A DNA stretch of 5,850 bases, from the NCBI GenBank assembly GCA_039800165.1, contig JBDLRH010000066.1:1-5850 (forward strand), in the 5' to 3' direction. The translations under genes and the position numbers were made by a program. Positions 1-5,850 of this stretch are shown here, piece after piece. Below the pieces are notes generated by a model that saw nothing but the letters and a program-made list of their open reading frames with translations, was not told the DNA's origin and did no database searches. Each line of letters begins with the position of its first letter. Within the stretch, counting starts at the first letter, position 1. The stretch is from JBDLRH01 sp039800165. Its GTDB lineage: Bacteria; Pseudomonadota; Gammaproteobacteria; Burkholderiales; Burkholderiaceae_C.

Positions 1-871
1 CCGACAGCTCGTACAGCGGCGACATGCGCGCCACCATGAAGATGCCGGCGGTCACCATGGTCGCTGCGTGGATCAGCGCCGAAATCGGCGTGGGGCCTTC
101 CATCGAATCGGGCAGCCACACGTGCAGCGGCACCTGCGCGCTCTTGCCCATCGCGCCGATGAACAGGCAGATGCAGATCACGGTGATCAGCATCCAATCC
201 GAACCGGGCAGGCTCAGCTTGGCCAACTCACCCGACTTCGCGAAAGCCTCGCCGTAGTTGAGGGTGCCGGCGAAGGCCGCGATCAGGCCGATGCCGAGGA
301 TGAAGCCGAAGTCGCCGACCCGGTTGACCAGGAAGGCCTTCATGTTGGCGAAGATCGCCGTGGGCTTGTTGAACCAGAAGCCGATCAGCAGGTACGACAC
401 CAGGCCCACCGCCTCCCAGCCGAAGAACAGCTGCAGCAGGTTGTTGCTCATGACCAGCATCAGCATCGAGAAGGTGAACAGCGAGATGTAGGCGAAGAAG
501 CGGTTGTAGCCCTCGTCTTCCTCCATGTAGCCGATGGTGTAGATGTGCACCATCAGCGACACGAAGGTCACCACGCACATCATCATGGCGGTCAGGCCGT
601 CGACGAGGAAGCCGATTTCCATCTTCAGGCCGCCCACCACCATCCATTCGTACAGCGTGGCATTGAAGCGCGCGCCGCCGATGACGTCTTTGAGCGTCAT
701 CGCCGACAGGATGAACGACACCAGCACACCCAGGATGGTGAGCGTGTGCGAAAGGCGCCGGCCGATCCAGTTGCCGCCCAGCGCGGTGCCAAAGATGCCG
801 GCGAGGGCCGAGCCCACCAGCGGCGCGAGGGGCACCGCCAGCAGGGTGGAAGCGTTGAGGGTCTGACTCAT
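1..871 (-). CDS. nuoL: NADH-quinone oxidoreductase subunit L (NuoL), 5' portion, truncated by window edge
   Basis: NuoL is the distal antiporter-like subunit of the complex I membrane arm and takes part in proton translocation across the cytoplasmic membrane. The frame from the ATG at 869-871 stays open for 290 codons to the left edge, somewhat under half of the usual 600-plus residues, so the later helices and the C-terminal lateral helix lie outside. The protein begins MSQTLNASTLLAVPLAPLVG and is strongly hydrophobic, with likely helices near residues 10-32, 42-62, 84-112, 124-166, 180-201, 226-241 and 262-283. Family landmarks are clear: GWEAVGLVSYLLIGFW (151-166) with Glu153, GKSAQVPLHVWLPD (242-255) with Lys243, and SALIHAATMVTAG (264-276) with His268. 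These correspond to the proton-channel residues Glu144, Lys229 and His254 of the E. coli protein. It lies 29 nt downstream of nuoK. Only a weak GGAT Shine-Dalgarno-like element (879-882) precedes the start, so coupling to nuoK translation is plausible. Identification is secure. Confidence 0.97.
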   Translation of the reverse strand, partial: MSQTLNASTLLAVPLAPLVGSALAGIFGTALGGNWIGRRLSHTLTILGVLVSFILSAMTLKDVIGGARFNATLYEWMVVGGLKMEIGFLVDGLTAMMMCVVTFVSLMVHIYTIGYMEEDEGYNRFFAYISLFTFSMLMLVMSNNLLQLFFGWEAVGLVSYLLIGFWFNKPTAIFANMKAFLVNRVGDFGFILGIGLIAAFAGTLNYGEAFAKSGELAKLSLPGSDWMLITVICICLFIGAMGKSAQVPLHVWLPDSMEGPTPISALIHAATMVTAGIFMVARMSPLYELS

Positions 872-900
872 GTTGCGTATCCGTAGCGTCGGGGCCGGCT

Positions 901-1209
901 TCAGCCCTTGAGCTCGTTGAGCTCCTGCACGTTGATGCTCGACTTGTTGCGGAACAGCAGCACCAGGATGGCCAGGCCGATCGCCGATTCAGCGGCGGCC
1001 ACGGTCAGGATGAAGAACACGAACACCTGGCCGTGCATGTCGCCCAGGAAGTGCGAGAACGCCACGAAGTTCATGTTGACCGCCAGCAGCATCAGCTCGA
1101 TGGCCATCAGCAGCACGATCAGGTTGCGGCGGTTCAGGAAGATGCCGATGACCGACAGCGCAAACAGGATGGCGCCGACCGACAGGTAGTGACCGAGGGT
1201 GAGCGTCAT
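901..1209 (-). CDS. nuoK: NADH-quinone oxidoreductase subunit K (NuoK)
   Basis: NuoK is the small membrane-arm subunit homologous to mitochondrial ND4L (MrpC-like). It lies between NuoJ and the antiporter-like subunits and carries buried carboxylates on the proton pathway. The protein has 102 residues, matching the usual 100-102. Three helices are evident at about residues 4-25, 29-52 and 61-86. The conserved buried glutamates are Glu38 in LLMAIELMLLAVN (33-45) and Glu74 in TVAAAESAIGLAI (69-81), equivalent to Glu36 and Glu72 of E. coli NuoK. The cytoplasmic loop RRN (27-29) is also kept. The ATG overlaps the nuoJ stop in an ATGA junction (1206-1209), and a GGAG element (1218-1221) lies 8 nt upstream inside nuoJ, which supports this start and translational coupling. 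It ends in TGA at 901-903, 29 nt before nuoL. Nothing is unusual. Confidence 0.98.
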   Translation of the reverse strand: MTLTLGHYLSVGAILFALSVIGIFLNRRNLIVLLMAIELMLLAVNMNFVAFSHFLGDMHGQVFVFFILTVAAAESAIGLAILVLLFRNKSSINVQELNELKG

Positions 1210-1889
1210 GCCTTGTTCTCCGGGGCTGCATCGGCAGCGGGCGTTGCGGGCGCCGCCGCGCGGGTGGGCGCGAGCTTGACCACCGAGACGCGGTCGCGCG
1301 CCTTCACCCGCACCTGATCACCCGGGTCCATGTGCTTGCTGTCCTTGCGCTCGCGCAGGGTCAGCGCAATCGCGGCCACCATCGCCACCAGCAGCAGCAC
1401 TGCGGCGATCTGCACCGGGTACAGGTACTGGGTGTAGAGCAGGATGCCCAGGTCCTTGGTGTTGGACGCCTGCGCTGCGGCCTGCCCCGCGCCTTGAGCC
1501 ACCGCCTGCGCTGCAGCGCCTGCCGGCCGCGTGTCTTCGGTGGTGCGGAAGCCGCCCATCAGCACCGCTGCCATCTCCAGCGCGATCAGCGCGCCCACCG
1601 AGCCGGCCAGCGGAAAGTGCTTCCAGAAGCCCTGGCGCAGGGTGTCCATGTTGATGTCGAGCATCATCACCACGAACAGGAACAGCACCATCACCGCGCC
1701 CACGTACACCAGCACCAGCGAGATGGCCAGGAACTCGGCCTTGAGCAGCAGCCAGATGGCTGCGGCCTGGAAGAAGGCCAGCACCAGGTACAGCGCCGCA
1801 TGCACCGGGTTGCGCGCGGTGATCACGCGGAAGGCTGCAAACAGCAGCACCGCCGCGAAGAAGTAGAAGAAGCCGGTCTTGACGTCCAT
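1206..1889 (-). CDS. nuoJ: NADH-quinone oxidoreductase subunit J (NuoJ)
   Basis: NuoJ, homologue of mitochondrial ND6, is a membrane-arm subunit next to NuoH, NuoA and NuoK. Its third helix takes part in the conformational coupling between quinone reduction and the proton channels. The protein has 227 residues, longer than the 184 of E. coli NuoJ. Five helices are visible near residues 5-22, 28-49, 53-78, 93-113 and 155-178. The family hallmark is helix 3, LVYVGAVMVLFLFVVMML (60-77), with Tyr62 and the Gly64 region where the family forms a pi-bulge. RVITARNPVHAALYL (21-35) is a second conserved block. The extra length comes from an Ala/Gln/Gly-rich loop between helices 4 and 5 (about 115-145) and a basic then Ala/Pro-rich tail after helix 5 (about 181-227). 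The start is chosen because MDVKTGFFYF matches the usual N-terminus. No clear Shine-Dalgarno precedes it, only the tandem repeat after nuoI. The stop overlaps the nuoK start by 4 bp. Confidence 0.97.
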   Translation of the reverse strand: MDVKTGFFYFFAAVLLFAAFRVITARNPVHAALYLVLAFFQAAAIWLLLKAEFLAISLVLVYVGAVMVLFLFVVMMLDINMDTLRQGFWKHFPLAGSVGALIALEMAAVLMGGFRTTEDTRPAGAAAQAVAQGAGQAAAQASNTKDLGILLYTQYLYPVQIAAVLLLVAMVAAIALTLRERKDSKHMDPGDQVRVKARDRVSVVKLAPTRAAAPATPAADAAPENKA

Positions 1890-1896
1890 GGGGCGC

Positions 1897-1924
1897 TCAG
1901 CGGTGGTCAGCGGTGGTCAGCGGT
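1897..1924 (-). repeat. 10-bp tandem repeat, 2.8 copies, across the nuoI stop codon and nuoI-nuoJ gap
   Basis: On the plus strand the unit tcagcggtgg occurs at 1897-1906 and 1907-1916 and is followed by tcagcggt at 1917-1924, the last codons and stop of nuoI. Read on the coding strand, this repeats the ACCGCTGA that ends nuoI. Each unit carries a TGA, at 1917-1919, 1907-1909 and 1897-1899. Because the spacing is 10 bp, the three TGAs fall in three different frames. The repeat fills 20 of the 27 bases between nuoI and nuoJ. The simplest reading is a short slippage duplication; no regulatory role is shown. Confidence 0.9.
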
Positions 1925-2441
1925 ATTTGGCATCGGCAGCCTTGTTGGCCGCGATCTCTTTTTCGTACCGGTCGCCCACGGCGAGCAGCATGTCCTTGGT
2001 GAAGTACAGGTCGCCCCGCTTCTCACCGTGGTATTCGAGGATGTGGGTCTCGACGATCGAGTCCACAGGGCAGCTCTCCTCGCAGAAGCCGCAGAAGATG
2101 CACTTGGTCAGGTCGATGTCGTAGCGCGTGGTGCGGCGCGAGCCGTCGTCGCGCACGTCGCTCTCGATGGTGATCGCCATCGCCGGGCAGACCGCTTCGC
2201 ACAGCTTGCAGGCAATGCAGCGCTCTTCGCCGTTGTCGTAGCGGCGCAGCGCATGCAGGCCCCGAAAGCGCGGCGACAGCGGCGTCTTCTCTTCCGGGAA
2301 CTGCACCGTGATCTTGCGGCTGAAGGCGTACTTGCCGGTGATTGCCATGCCCTTGAAGAGCTCCAGCAGCATGAAGCTCGACAGGAAGTCCTTCAGCGAG
2401 AAGGACGATGCGACAGCGGTGTTGGCGGTAGAGGTGGACAT
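1917..2441 (-). CDS. nuoI: NADH-quinone oxidoreductase subunit I (NuoI), 2x[4Fe-4S] ferredoxin-like subunit
   Basis: NuoI, the TYKY/NDUFS8 homologue, sits at the junction of the peripheral and membrane arms. It carries clusters N6a and N6b, which pass electrons from NuoG to the terminal N2 cluster in NuoB. The protein has 174 residues, close to the usual 160-180. Two ferredoxin-type motifs are complete: CIACKLCEAVCP with Cys75, 78, 81 and 85, and CIFCGFCEESCP with Cys114, 117, 120 and 124. The amphipathic N-terminal segment LKDFLSSFMLLELFKGMAIT (16-35) is the usual membrane-surface anchor, followed by the typical FPEEKTPLSPRFRGLHALRR stretch (48-67). The ATG at 2439-2441 is preferred over an upstream in-frame ATG at 2508-2510. 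The inner start has a GAGG element 9 nt upstream and gives MSTSTAN, whereas the outer one would overlap nuoH by 55 nt with an unrelated peptide. It follows nuoH after 14 nt. Confidence 0.97.
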   Translation of the reverse strand: MSTSTANTAVASSFSLKDFLSSFMLLELFKGMAITGKYAFSRKITVQFPEEKTPLSPRFRGLHALRRYDNGEERCIACKLCEAVCPAMAITIESDVRDDGSRRTTRYDIDLTKCIFCGFCEESCPVDSIVETHILEYHGEKRGDLYFTKDMLLAVGDRYEKEIAANKAADAKYR

Positions 2442-2450
2442 GTGGGCCGG

Positions 2451-2454
2451 CCTC
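2451..2454 (-). promoter_or_regulatory. Ribosome binding site that decides the nuoI start
   Basis: On the coding strand a GAGG element sits in the 14-nt nuoH-nuoI gap, 9 nt before the ATG at 2439-2441. It supports the shorter NuoI of 174 residues over the 197-residue reading that begins inside nuoH. Confidence 0.65.
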
Positions 2455-2455
2455 G

Positions 2456-3532
2456 TCACTTCCAGATGTTGAACGGGGTCTGCATCCACAGGCCCACGAC
2501 CACCAGCCACACCAGCGTGACCGGGATGAAGATCTTCCAGCCCAGACGCATGATCTGGTCATAGCGGTAGCGCGGGAAGGTGGAGCGCACCCACAGGAAC
2601 ATGGTGACCACGCAGAAGGTCTTGATGCCCAGCCAGATCCAGCCGGGGATGAAGTCCAGCGCGGCGACCGGCGACAGCCAGCCACCGAGGAACATGATGA
2701 CCGTCAGGATCGAGACCAGCCACATGTTGGCGTACTCGGCCAGGAAGAACATCGCGAACGACATGCCCGAGTACTCGATCATGTGGCCGGCCACGATTTC
2801 CGATTCGCCTTCGACCACGTCGAACGGATGGCGGTTGGTCTCGGCCAGGCCCGACACGAAGTACACGACGAAGATCGGCAGCAGCGGCAACCAGTTCCAC
2901 GACAGGAAGCCCAGGCCCATGTCGGCGAACTGGCCCTTGCCCTGGCTCATCACGATGTCGGTCATGTTCAGGCTGGCCGACACCATCAGCACCACGACGA
3001 AGCAAAAGCCCATCGCGATCTCGTAGCTGACCATCTGCGCCGACGCACGCAGCGCGCCAAGGAAGGCGTACTTGGAGTTCGAGGCCCAGCCCGCGATGAT
3101 CACGCCGTACACCTCCAGCGAGGTGATCGCCATCAGGAACAGCAGGCCGGCATTGATGTTGGCCAGCGCCACCTCGGGGCCGAAGGGAATGACCGCCCAC
3201 GCCGCCAGCGCCGGCATGATGGTCATGATCGGGCCGAGCACGAACAGGCCCTTGCTCGCGACCGTGGGGACGATGATTTCCTTGGTCAGCAGCTTCAGCG
3301 CATCGGCGATCGGCTGCAGCAGGCCCAGCGGGCCGGTGCGGTTGGGGCCCACGCGCACCTGCGTGAAGCCAATGGCCTTGCGCTCCCACAGCGTGAGGTA
3401 GGCCACGGCGCCCATCAGCGGCAGCACCACCGCCACGATCTTGATCAGCGTCCAGATCACCGGCCAGGCGACGGCCGTCCACCAGGGCGCGGCCATCAGG
3501 CCCAGGCCACCGTTGTACAGGGTGTCGATCAT
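2456..3532 (-). CDS. nuoH: NADH-quinone oxidoreductase subunit H (NuoH)
   Basis: NuoH, homologue of mitochondrial ND1, anchors the peripheral arm to the membrane and forms much of the quinone-binding chamber and its entry, together with NuoB and NuoD. The protein has 358 residues (E. coli 325), with about eight helices, among them roughly 23-46, 96-116, 127-148, 169-187, 214-230, 261-285 and 335-350. Both family signatures are present. The first loop runs from ERKAIGFTQVRVGPNRTGP (50-68) into LLQPIADALKLLTKE (71-85). The acidic loop RHPFDVVEGESEIVAGHMIE (234-253) carries Glu241, Glu243 and Glu245. The late block RSTFPRYRYDQIMRLGWK (316-333) is also typical. The ATG overlaps the nuoG stop (ATGA, 3529-3532) and has a strong GGAGGTGA just upstream, so the start is firm. 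The C-terminus QTPFNIWK ends in TGA at 2456-2458. No defect is seen. Confidence 0.98.
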   Translation of the reverse strand: MIDTLYNGGLGLMAAPWWTAVAWPVIWTLIKIVAVVLPLMGAVAYLTLWERKAIGFTQVRVGPNRTGPLGLLQPIADALKLLTKEIIVPTVASKGLFVLGPIMTIMPALAAWAVIPFGPEVALANINAGLLFLMAITSLEVYGVIIAGWASNSKYAFLGALRASAQMVSYEIAMGFCFVVVLMVSASLNMTDIVMSQGKGQFADMGLGFLSWNWLPLLPIFVVYFVSGLAETNRHPFDVVEGESEIVAGHMIEYSGMSFAMFFLAEYANMWLVSILTVIMFLGGWLSPVAALDFIPGWIWLGIKTFCVVTMFLWVRSTFPRYRYDQIMRLGWKIFIPVTLVWLVVVGLWMQTPFNIWK

Positions 3533-5685
3533 GCGCTCACCTCCGCGCGGACGGTGGCAGCCGTGCCCGCTGCGCCCGCACCGCCGCGCGCATCGGCGGT
3601 GTGCTGCAGCGCCGGCGAGCGGCGCACCAGCCCGTCGAGCTGGTAGATGGCAGCGCTGCAGGGATCACCTGCAACCGCCGCAGTATCAATGGCCGCCGTG
3701 GTGGCGTTGGACAGCGATGCGGCCGCCGCAAAGGGCTGGCCTGCGTCGGCGCCGCGCGCCTTGGCCAGCACGTCCTGCGACGACTCGAAGTCAAAGCCGC
3801 TCAGGCCCAGCAGGTTGGCCAGCACGCGCAGCACCTTCCACCCCGGCCGGGTTTCGCCCAGCGGCTTGACCACCGCATGGAAGCCCTGCACCCGGCCTTC
3901 GGCATTGACGAAGCTGCCCGAGGTTTCGGTGAACGGCGCGATCGGCAACACCGCATCGCTGAAGTCCAGGTTGGCCTTGAACGGGCTGAGCGTCACCACC
4001 ATGCCTGCGCCCGCGAGTGCCTTGGCCGCCGCAGCGCCCGCGGCGCTGTCGTGCACCGGCTCGGTGTTCAGCAGGATCGTCGCCTTGCAGCCACCCGAGA
4101 GCATCTGCGCGGCATTCAGGCCGCCTGCGCCCGGCAAGGCGCCTGCGAGTTGCGCGCCCACGGTGTTGGCCGCCTCGGTCAAATAGCCGACGGCCGCGCC
4201 GGTCTGTGCACCGATCCAGTTGGCCAGCGCCAGCAGGCTGGATGCCTTGGCGTGATGCGCCGCGGCGTTGCCCAGCAGGATGGCCTTGCGCTCGCCACCC
4301 AGCAGCGATTGGGCGATCGCCCGCGCCTGCGGGTTCGCCTGCCCGGCCGCCGGTGCTGCAACGCCCTTCTCGGCCGCCACCGCCGCAGCGATGTCGGCCA
4401 GTGCCTGCGCCCAATGCGAGGCGGGCGCGACCCATTCGTTGGCCAGCGGCATCGCCCAGTCCTGTGCGGACGACACGATGGCGTTCACGGCCGCGCCGCG
4501 GCGCACCGCCTGGCGGATGCGCTGCGCGAACAGCGGCTGGTCCTTGCGCAAGTTGGAGCCGACCACCAGCACGCGCTGCAGGCTCGACAGCGACGCGATC
4601 GGCATGCCCAGCCAGCGGGCCGTGCCGTCGTGATGGAAGTCGGCCGCACGCAGGCGGTGGTCGATGTTCTGGCTGCCCAGGCCGCGCACCAGCGCGCCGG
4701 CGAGGTACAGCTCTTCCACCGTGCTGTGCGGGCTGGCGAGCAGGCCCACCGCGTTCTTGCCGAACTCGGCCTGGATGCGCTTGATGCCATCGGCCACGTA
4801 TTCCAGCGCGGTCTGCCAGTCCACCGTCTGCCACTGGCCACCCTGCTTGATCATCGGCTGCGTCAGGCGGTCGTCGCTGTTCACCGCTTCATAGCTGAAG
4901 CGGTCGCGGTCGGCGATCCAGCACTCGTTGACGTCTTCGTTCTCCAGCGGAACGACGCGCATCACCTTGTTGTTCTTGACCTGCACCACCAGGTTGGCGC
5001 CGGTGCCGTCGTGCGGGCTCACCGACTTGCGGCGCGACAGTTCCCAGGTGCGGGCGCTGTAGCGGAAGGGCTTGCTGGTGAGCGCGCCCACCGGGCAGAT
5101 GTCGATCATGTTGCCCGACAGCTCCGAATCCACCGTGTCGTTGAGCACGGTGGTGATTTCGGAATGCTCGCCGCGATGCACCATGCCGAGCTCCATCACG
5201 CCGGCCACTTCCTGGCCGAAGCGCACGCAGCGGGTGCAGTGGATGCAGCGGCTCATCTCTTCCATGCTGATAAGCGGGCCCACGTCCTTGTGCGGCACCA
5301 CGCGCTTTTCTTCCTGGTAGCGAGACGACGAGCCGCCGTAGCCCACCGCGAGGTCCTGCAGCTGGCACTCGCCACCCTGGTCGCAAATGGGGCAGTCCAG
5401 CGGGTGGTTGATCAGCAGGAACTCCATCACCGACTTCTGCGCCTTCACCGCCTTGTCGCTGTGGGTGCGCACGATCATGCCGTTGGTGACCGGCGTGGCA
5501 CAGGCCGGCATCGGCTTGGGCGCCTTCTCCACCTCCACCAGGCACATGCGGCAGTTGGCCGCGATGGACAGCTTCTTGTGATAGCAGAAATGCGGGATGT
5601 AGGTGCCGGCCTTCTCGGCAGCATGCATCACCATGCTGCCCTCGGCCACCTGCACCTTCTGTCCGTCGAGTTCGATTTCAACCAT
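3529..5685 (-). CDS. nuoG: NADH-quinone oxidoreductase subunit G (NuoG), iron-sulfur subunit
   Basis: NuoG (NDUFS1 homologue) is the largest peripheral-arm subunit and carries electrons from NuoF towards NuoI. The protein has 718 residues, near the mitochondrial length and shorter than the 908 of E. coli. The N-terminal ferredoxin domain supplies N1b [2Fe-2S] through Cys34, 45, 48 and 62. The His-Cys motif HPLDCPICDQGGEC (94-107) supplies N5 through His94, Cys98, 101 and 107. N4 is held by Cys147, 150, 153 and Cys197 (CIHCTRC, then DICPVGAL). The rest is a degenerate molybdopterin-oxidoreductase-like domain, with landmarks VLVVGSNLRKDQPL (372-385) and FTETSGSFVNAEGRVQGFH (585-603). The Cys cluster that binds N7 in E. 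coli is missing; only Cys255, 533 and 676 follow Cys197. The last 85 or so residues are Ala/Gly-rich and weakly conserved. The start is backed by MVEIELDGQKV and a weak AAGG (5692-5695). It lies 24 nt after nuoF and overlaps nuoH by 4 bp. Confidence 0.98.
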   Translation of the reverse strand: MVEIELDGQKVQVAEGSMVMHAAEKAGTYIPHFCYHKKLSIAANCRMCLVEVEKAPKPMPACATPVTNGMIVRTHSDKAVKAQKSVMEFLLINHPLDCPICDQGGECQLQDLAVGYGGSSSRYQEEKRVVPHKDVGPLISMEEMSRCIHCTRCVRFGQEVAGVMELGMVHRGEHSEITTVLNDTVDSELSGNMIDICPVGALTSKPFRYSARTWELSRRKSVSPHDGTGANLVVQVKNNKVMRVVPLENEDVNECWIADRDRFSYEAVNSDDRLTQPMIKQGGQWQTVDWQTALEYVADGIKRIQAEFGKNAVGLLASPHSTVEELYLAGALVRGLGSQNIDHRLRAADFHHDGTARWLGMPIASLSSLQRVLVVGSNLRKDQPLFAQRIRQAVRRGAAVNAIVSSAQDWAMPLANEWVAPASHWAQALADIAAAVAAEKGVAAPAAGQANPQARAIAQSLLGGERKAILLGNAAAHHAKASSLLALANWIGAQTGAAVGYLTEAANTVGAQLAGALPGAGGLNAAQMLSGGCKATILLNTEPVHDSAAGAAAAKALAGAGMVVTLSPFKANLDFSDAVLPIAPFTETSGSFVNAEGRVQGFHAVVKPLGETRPGWKVLRVLANLLGLSGFDFESSQDVLAKARGADAGQPFAAAASLSNATTAAIDTAAVAGDPCSAAIYQLDGLVRRSPALQHTADARGGAGAAGTAATVRAEVSA
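3537..3544 (-). promoter_or_regulatory. Strong ribosome binding site for nuoH inside the end of nuoG
   Basis: On the coding strand GGAGGTGA lies within the last codons of nuoG, with the GGAGGT core 6 nt before the nuoH ATG (3530-3532). It is the best match to the anti-Shine-Dalgarno sequence of any start in the window; the others have GGAG, GAGG, AAGG, GGAT or nothing clear. The overlap with the nuoG stop suggests re-initiation reinforced by direct ribosome loading. Confidence 0.8.
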
Positions 5686-5709
5686 GGGGAACCTTCAGCA
5701 TCTCGGCGT

Positions 5710-5850
5710 TCAGGCCTGCGCCGCGGCAGGCCGGTCGGCCTTGATCATCGCGGCGAACTCGTGGCGGAAGTGCTTGATCATCGCGCGCACCGGCATGGCC
5801 GCCGCATCACCCAGCGCGCAGATGGTGCGGCCCTGGATGTTGTCGGCCAC
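5710..5850 (-). CDS. nuoF: NADH-quinone oxidoreductase subunit F (NuoF), 3' end, truncated by window edge
   Basis: NuoF binds NADH and FMN and carries cluster N3 at the tip of the peripheral arm. Only the last 46 codons are in the window, read from the right edge to TGA at 5710-5712. The peptide contains NIQGRTICALGDAAAMPVRA (4-23). Cys11 in TICALGDAA matches the fourth N3 ligand of the family; the CxxCxxC triad lies upstream, outside the window. The helical tail IKHFRHEFAAMIKADRPAA (25-43) is the usual NuoF C-terminus. It precedes nuoG by 24 nt in the standard order. The reading frame is set by this homology, since the start is not visible. Too short for the open-frame search, but the family match and position make the call firm. 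Confidence 0.93.
   Translation of the reverse strand: MADNIQGRTICALGDAAAMPVRAMIKHFRHEFAAMIKADRPAAAQA

Noticed and set aside
68..886. Open frame of 272 codons on the plus strand opposite nuoL
   Set aside because: The translation is a His/Gln/Arg/Asp/Glu-rich mixture with no domain, and it lies antisense to a clear NuoL. This is the usual antisense shadow of a GC-rich membrane-protein gene.
872..900. Possible promoter or terminator in the nuoK-nuoL gap
   Set aside because: Twenty-nine GC-rich bases with no convincing hairpin plus T-run and no -35/-10 pair; it reads as an ordinary intra-operon spacer.
2442..2510. Upstream in-frame ATG that would extend NuoI to 197 residues
   Set aside because: The extra peptide is read out of frame from the end of nuoH and does not resemble NuoI. 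The inner ATG has a suitably placed GAGG and gives a normal length.
1332..2564. Open frame of 410 codons on the plus strand spanning nuoJ, nuoI and the end of nuoH
   Set aside because: It is long but antisense to three recognisable genes, full of His/Gln/Arg, and crosses their boundaries. There is no recognisable protein and no reason to prefer it over intact nuo genes.
2783..3646. Open frame of 287 codons on the plus strand opposite nuoH and the end of nuoG
   Set aside because: It has the same biased His/Gln/Arg/Asp composition and lies antisense to conserved NuoH signatures; a shadow frame.
4017..4784. Arg/Pro/Ala-rich open frame on the plus strand opposite nuoG, and overlapping minus-strand frames in the same region
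   Set aside because: Compositionally skewed frames created by high third-position GC in nuoG; none shows a family motif.
5699..5701. An ATG on the coding strand in the nuoF-nuoG gap as an alternative nuoG start
   Set aside because: It is not in frame with nuoG; MVEIELDGQKV from the ATG at 5683-5685 is the proper ferredoxin-domain start.

Overview
The window is a stretch of the operon for respiratory complex I (proton-pumping NADH:quinone oxidoreductase, NDH-1), and every gene lies on the minus strand. Read in transcription order, from high to low coordinates, it holds the 3' end of nuoF, then complete nuoG, nuoH, nuoI, nuoJ and nuoK, then the 5' portion of nuoL, which runs off the left edge. 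This is the canonical bacterial nuoA-N order. The DNA is GC-rich. The proteins (NuoG of 718 aa without N7 cysteines, NuoJ with a long basic tail, NuoK of 102 aa) look like those of Betaproteobacteria, order Burkholderiales, probably Comamonadaceae or a close relative. That placement is from memory of the families, not from a search.

Layout: nuoF end (5710-5850), 24-nt gap, nuoG (3529-5685), 4-bp ATGA overlap, nuoH (2456-3532), 14-nt gap, nuoI (1917-2441), 27-nt gap containing a small tandem repeat, nuoJ (1206-1889), 4-bp ATGA overlap, nuoK (901-1209), 29-nt gap, nuoL (1-871, partial). No non-coding stretch exceeds 30 nt. I see no internal promoter, terminator, RNA gene, mobile element or CRISPR array. 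The genes are almost certainly one transcription unit with translational coupling.

How the parts work together: NuoF (FMN, cluster N3) takes electrons from NADH. NuoG (N1b, N4, N5) passes them through the peripheral arm, and NuoI (N6a, N6b) carries them towards the quinone pocket. NuoH is the membrane anchor that forms part of that pocket. NuoJ, NuoK and NuoL belong to the membrane arm that couples quinone reduction to proton translocation. All reading frames look intact and the cluster-ligand or charged residues expected of each subunit are present, apart from the optional N7 cluster of NuoG.

I found no previously undescribed system. The window is ordinary housekeeping sequence. The points worth a second look are small: a 10-bp tandem repeat after nuoI that places TGA in all three frames, the absence of N7 ligands in NuoG, low-complexity segments in NuoJ and NuoG, and one much stronger ribosome binding site at nuoH.
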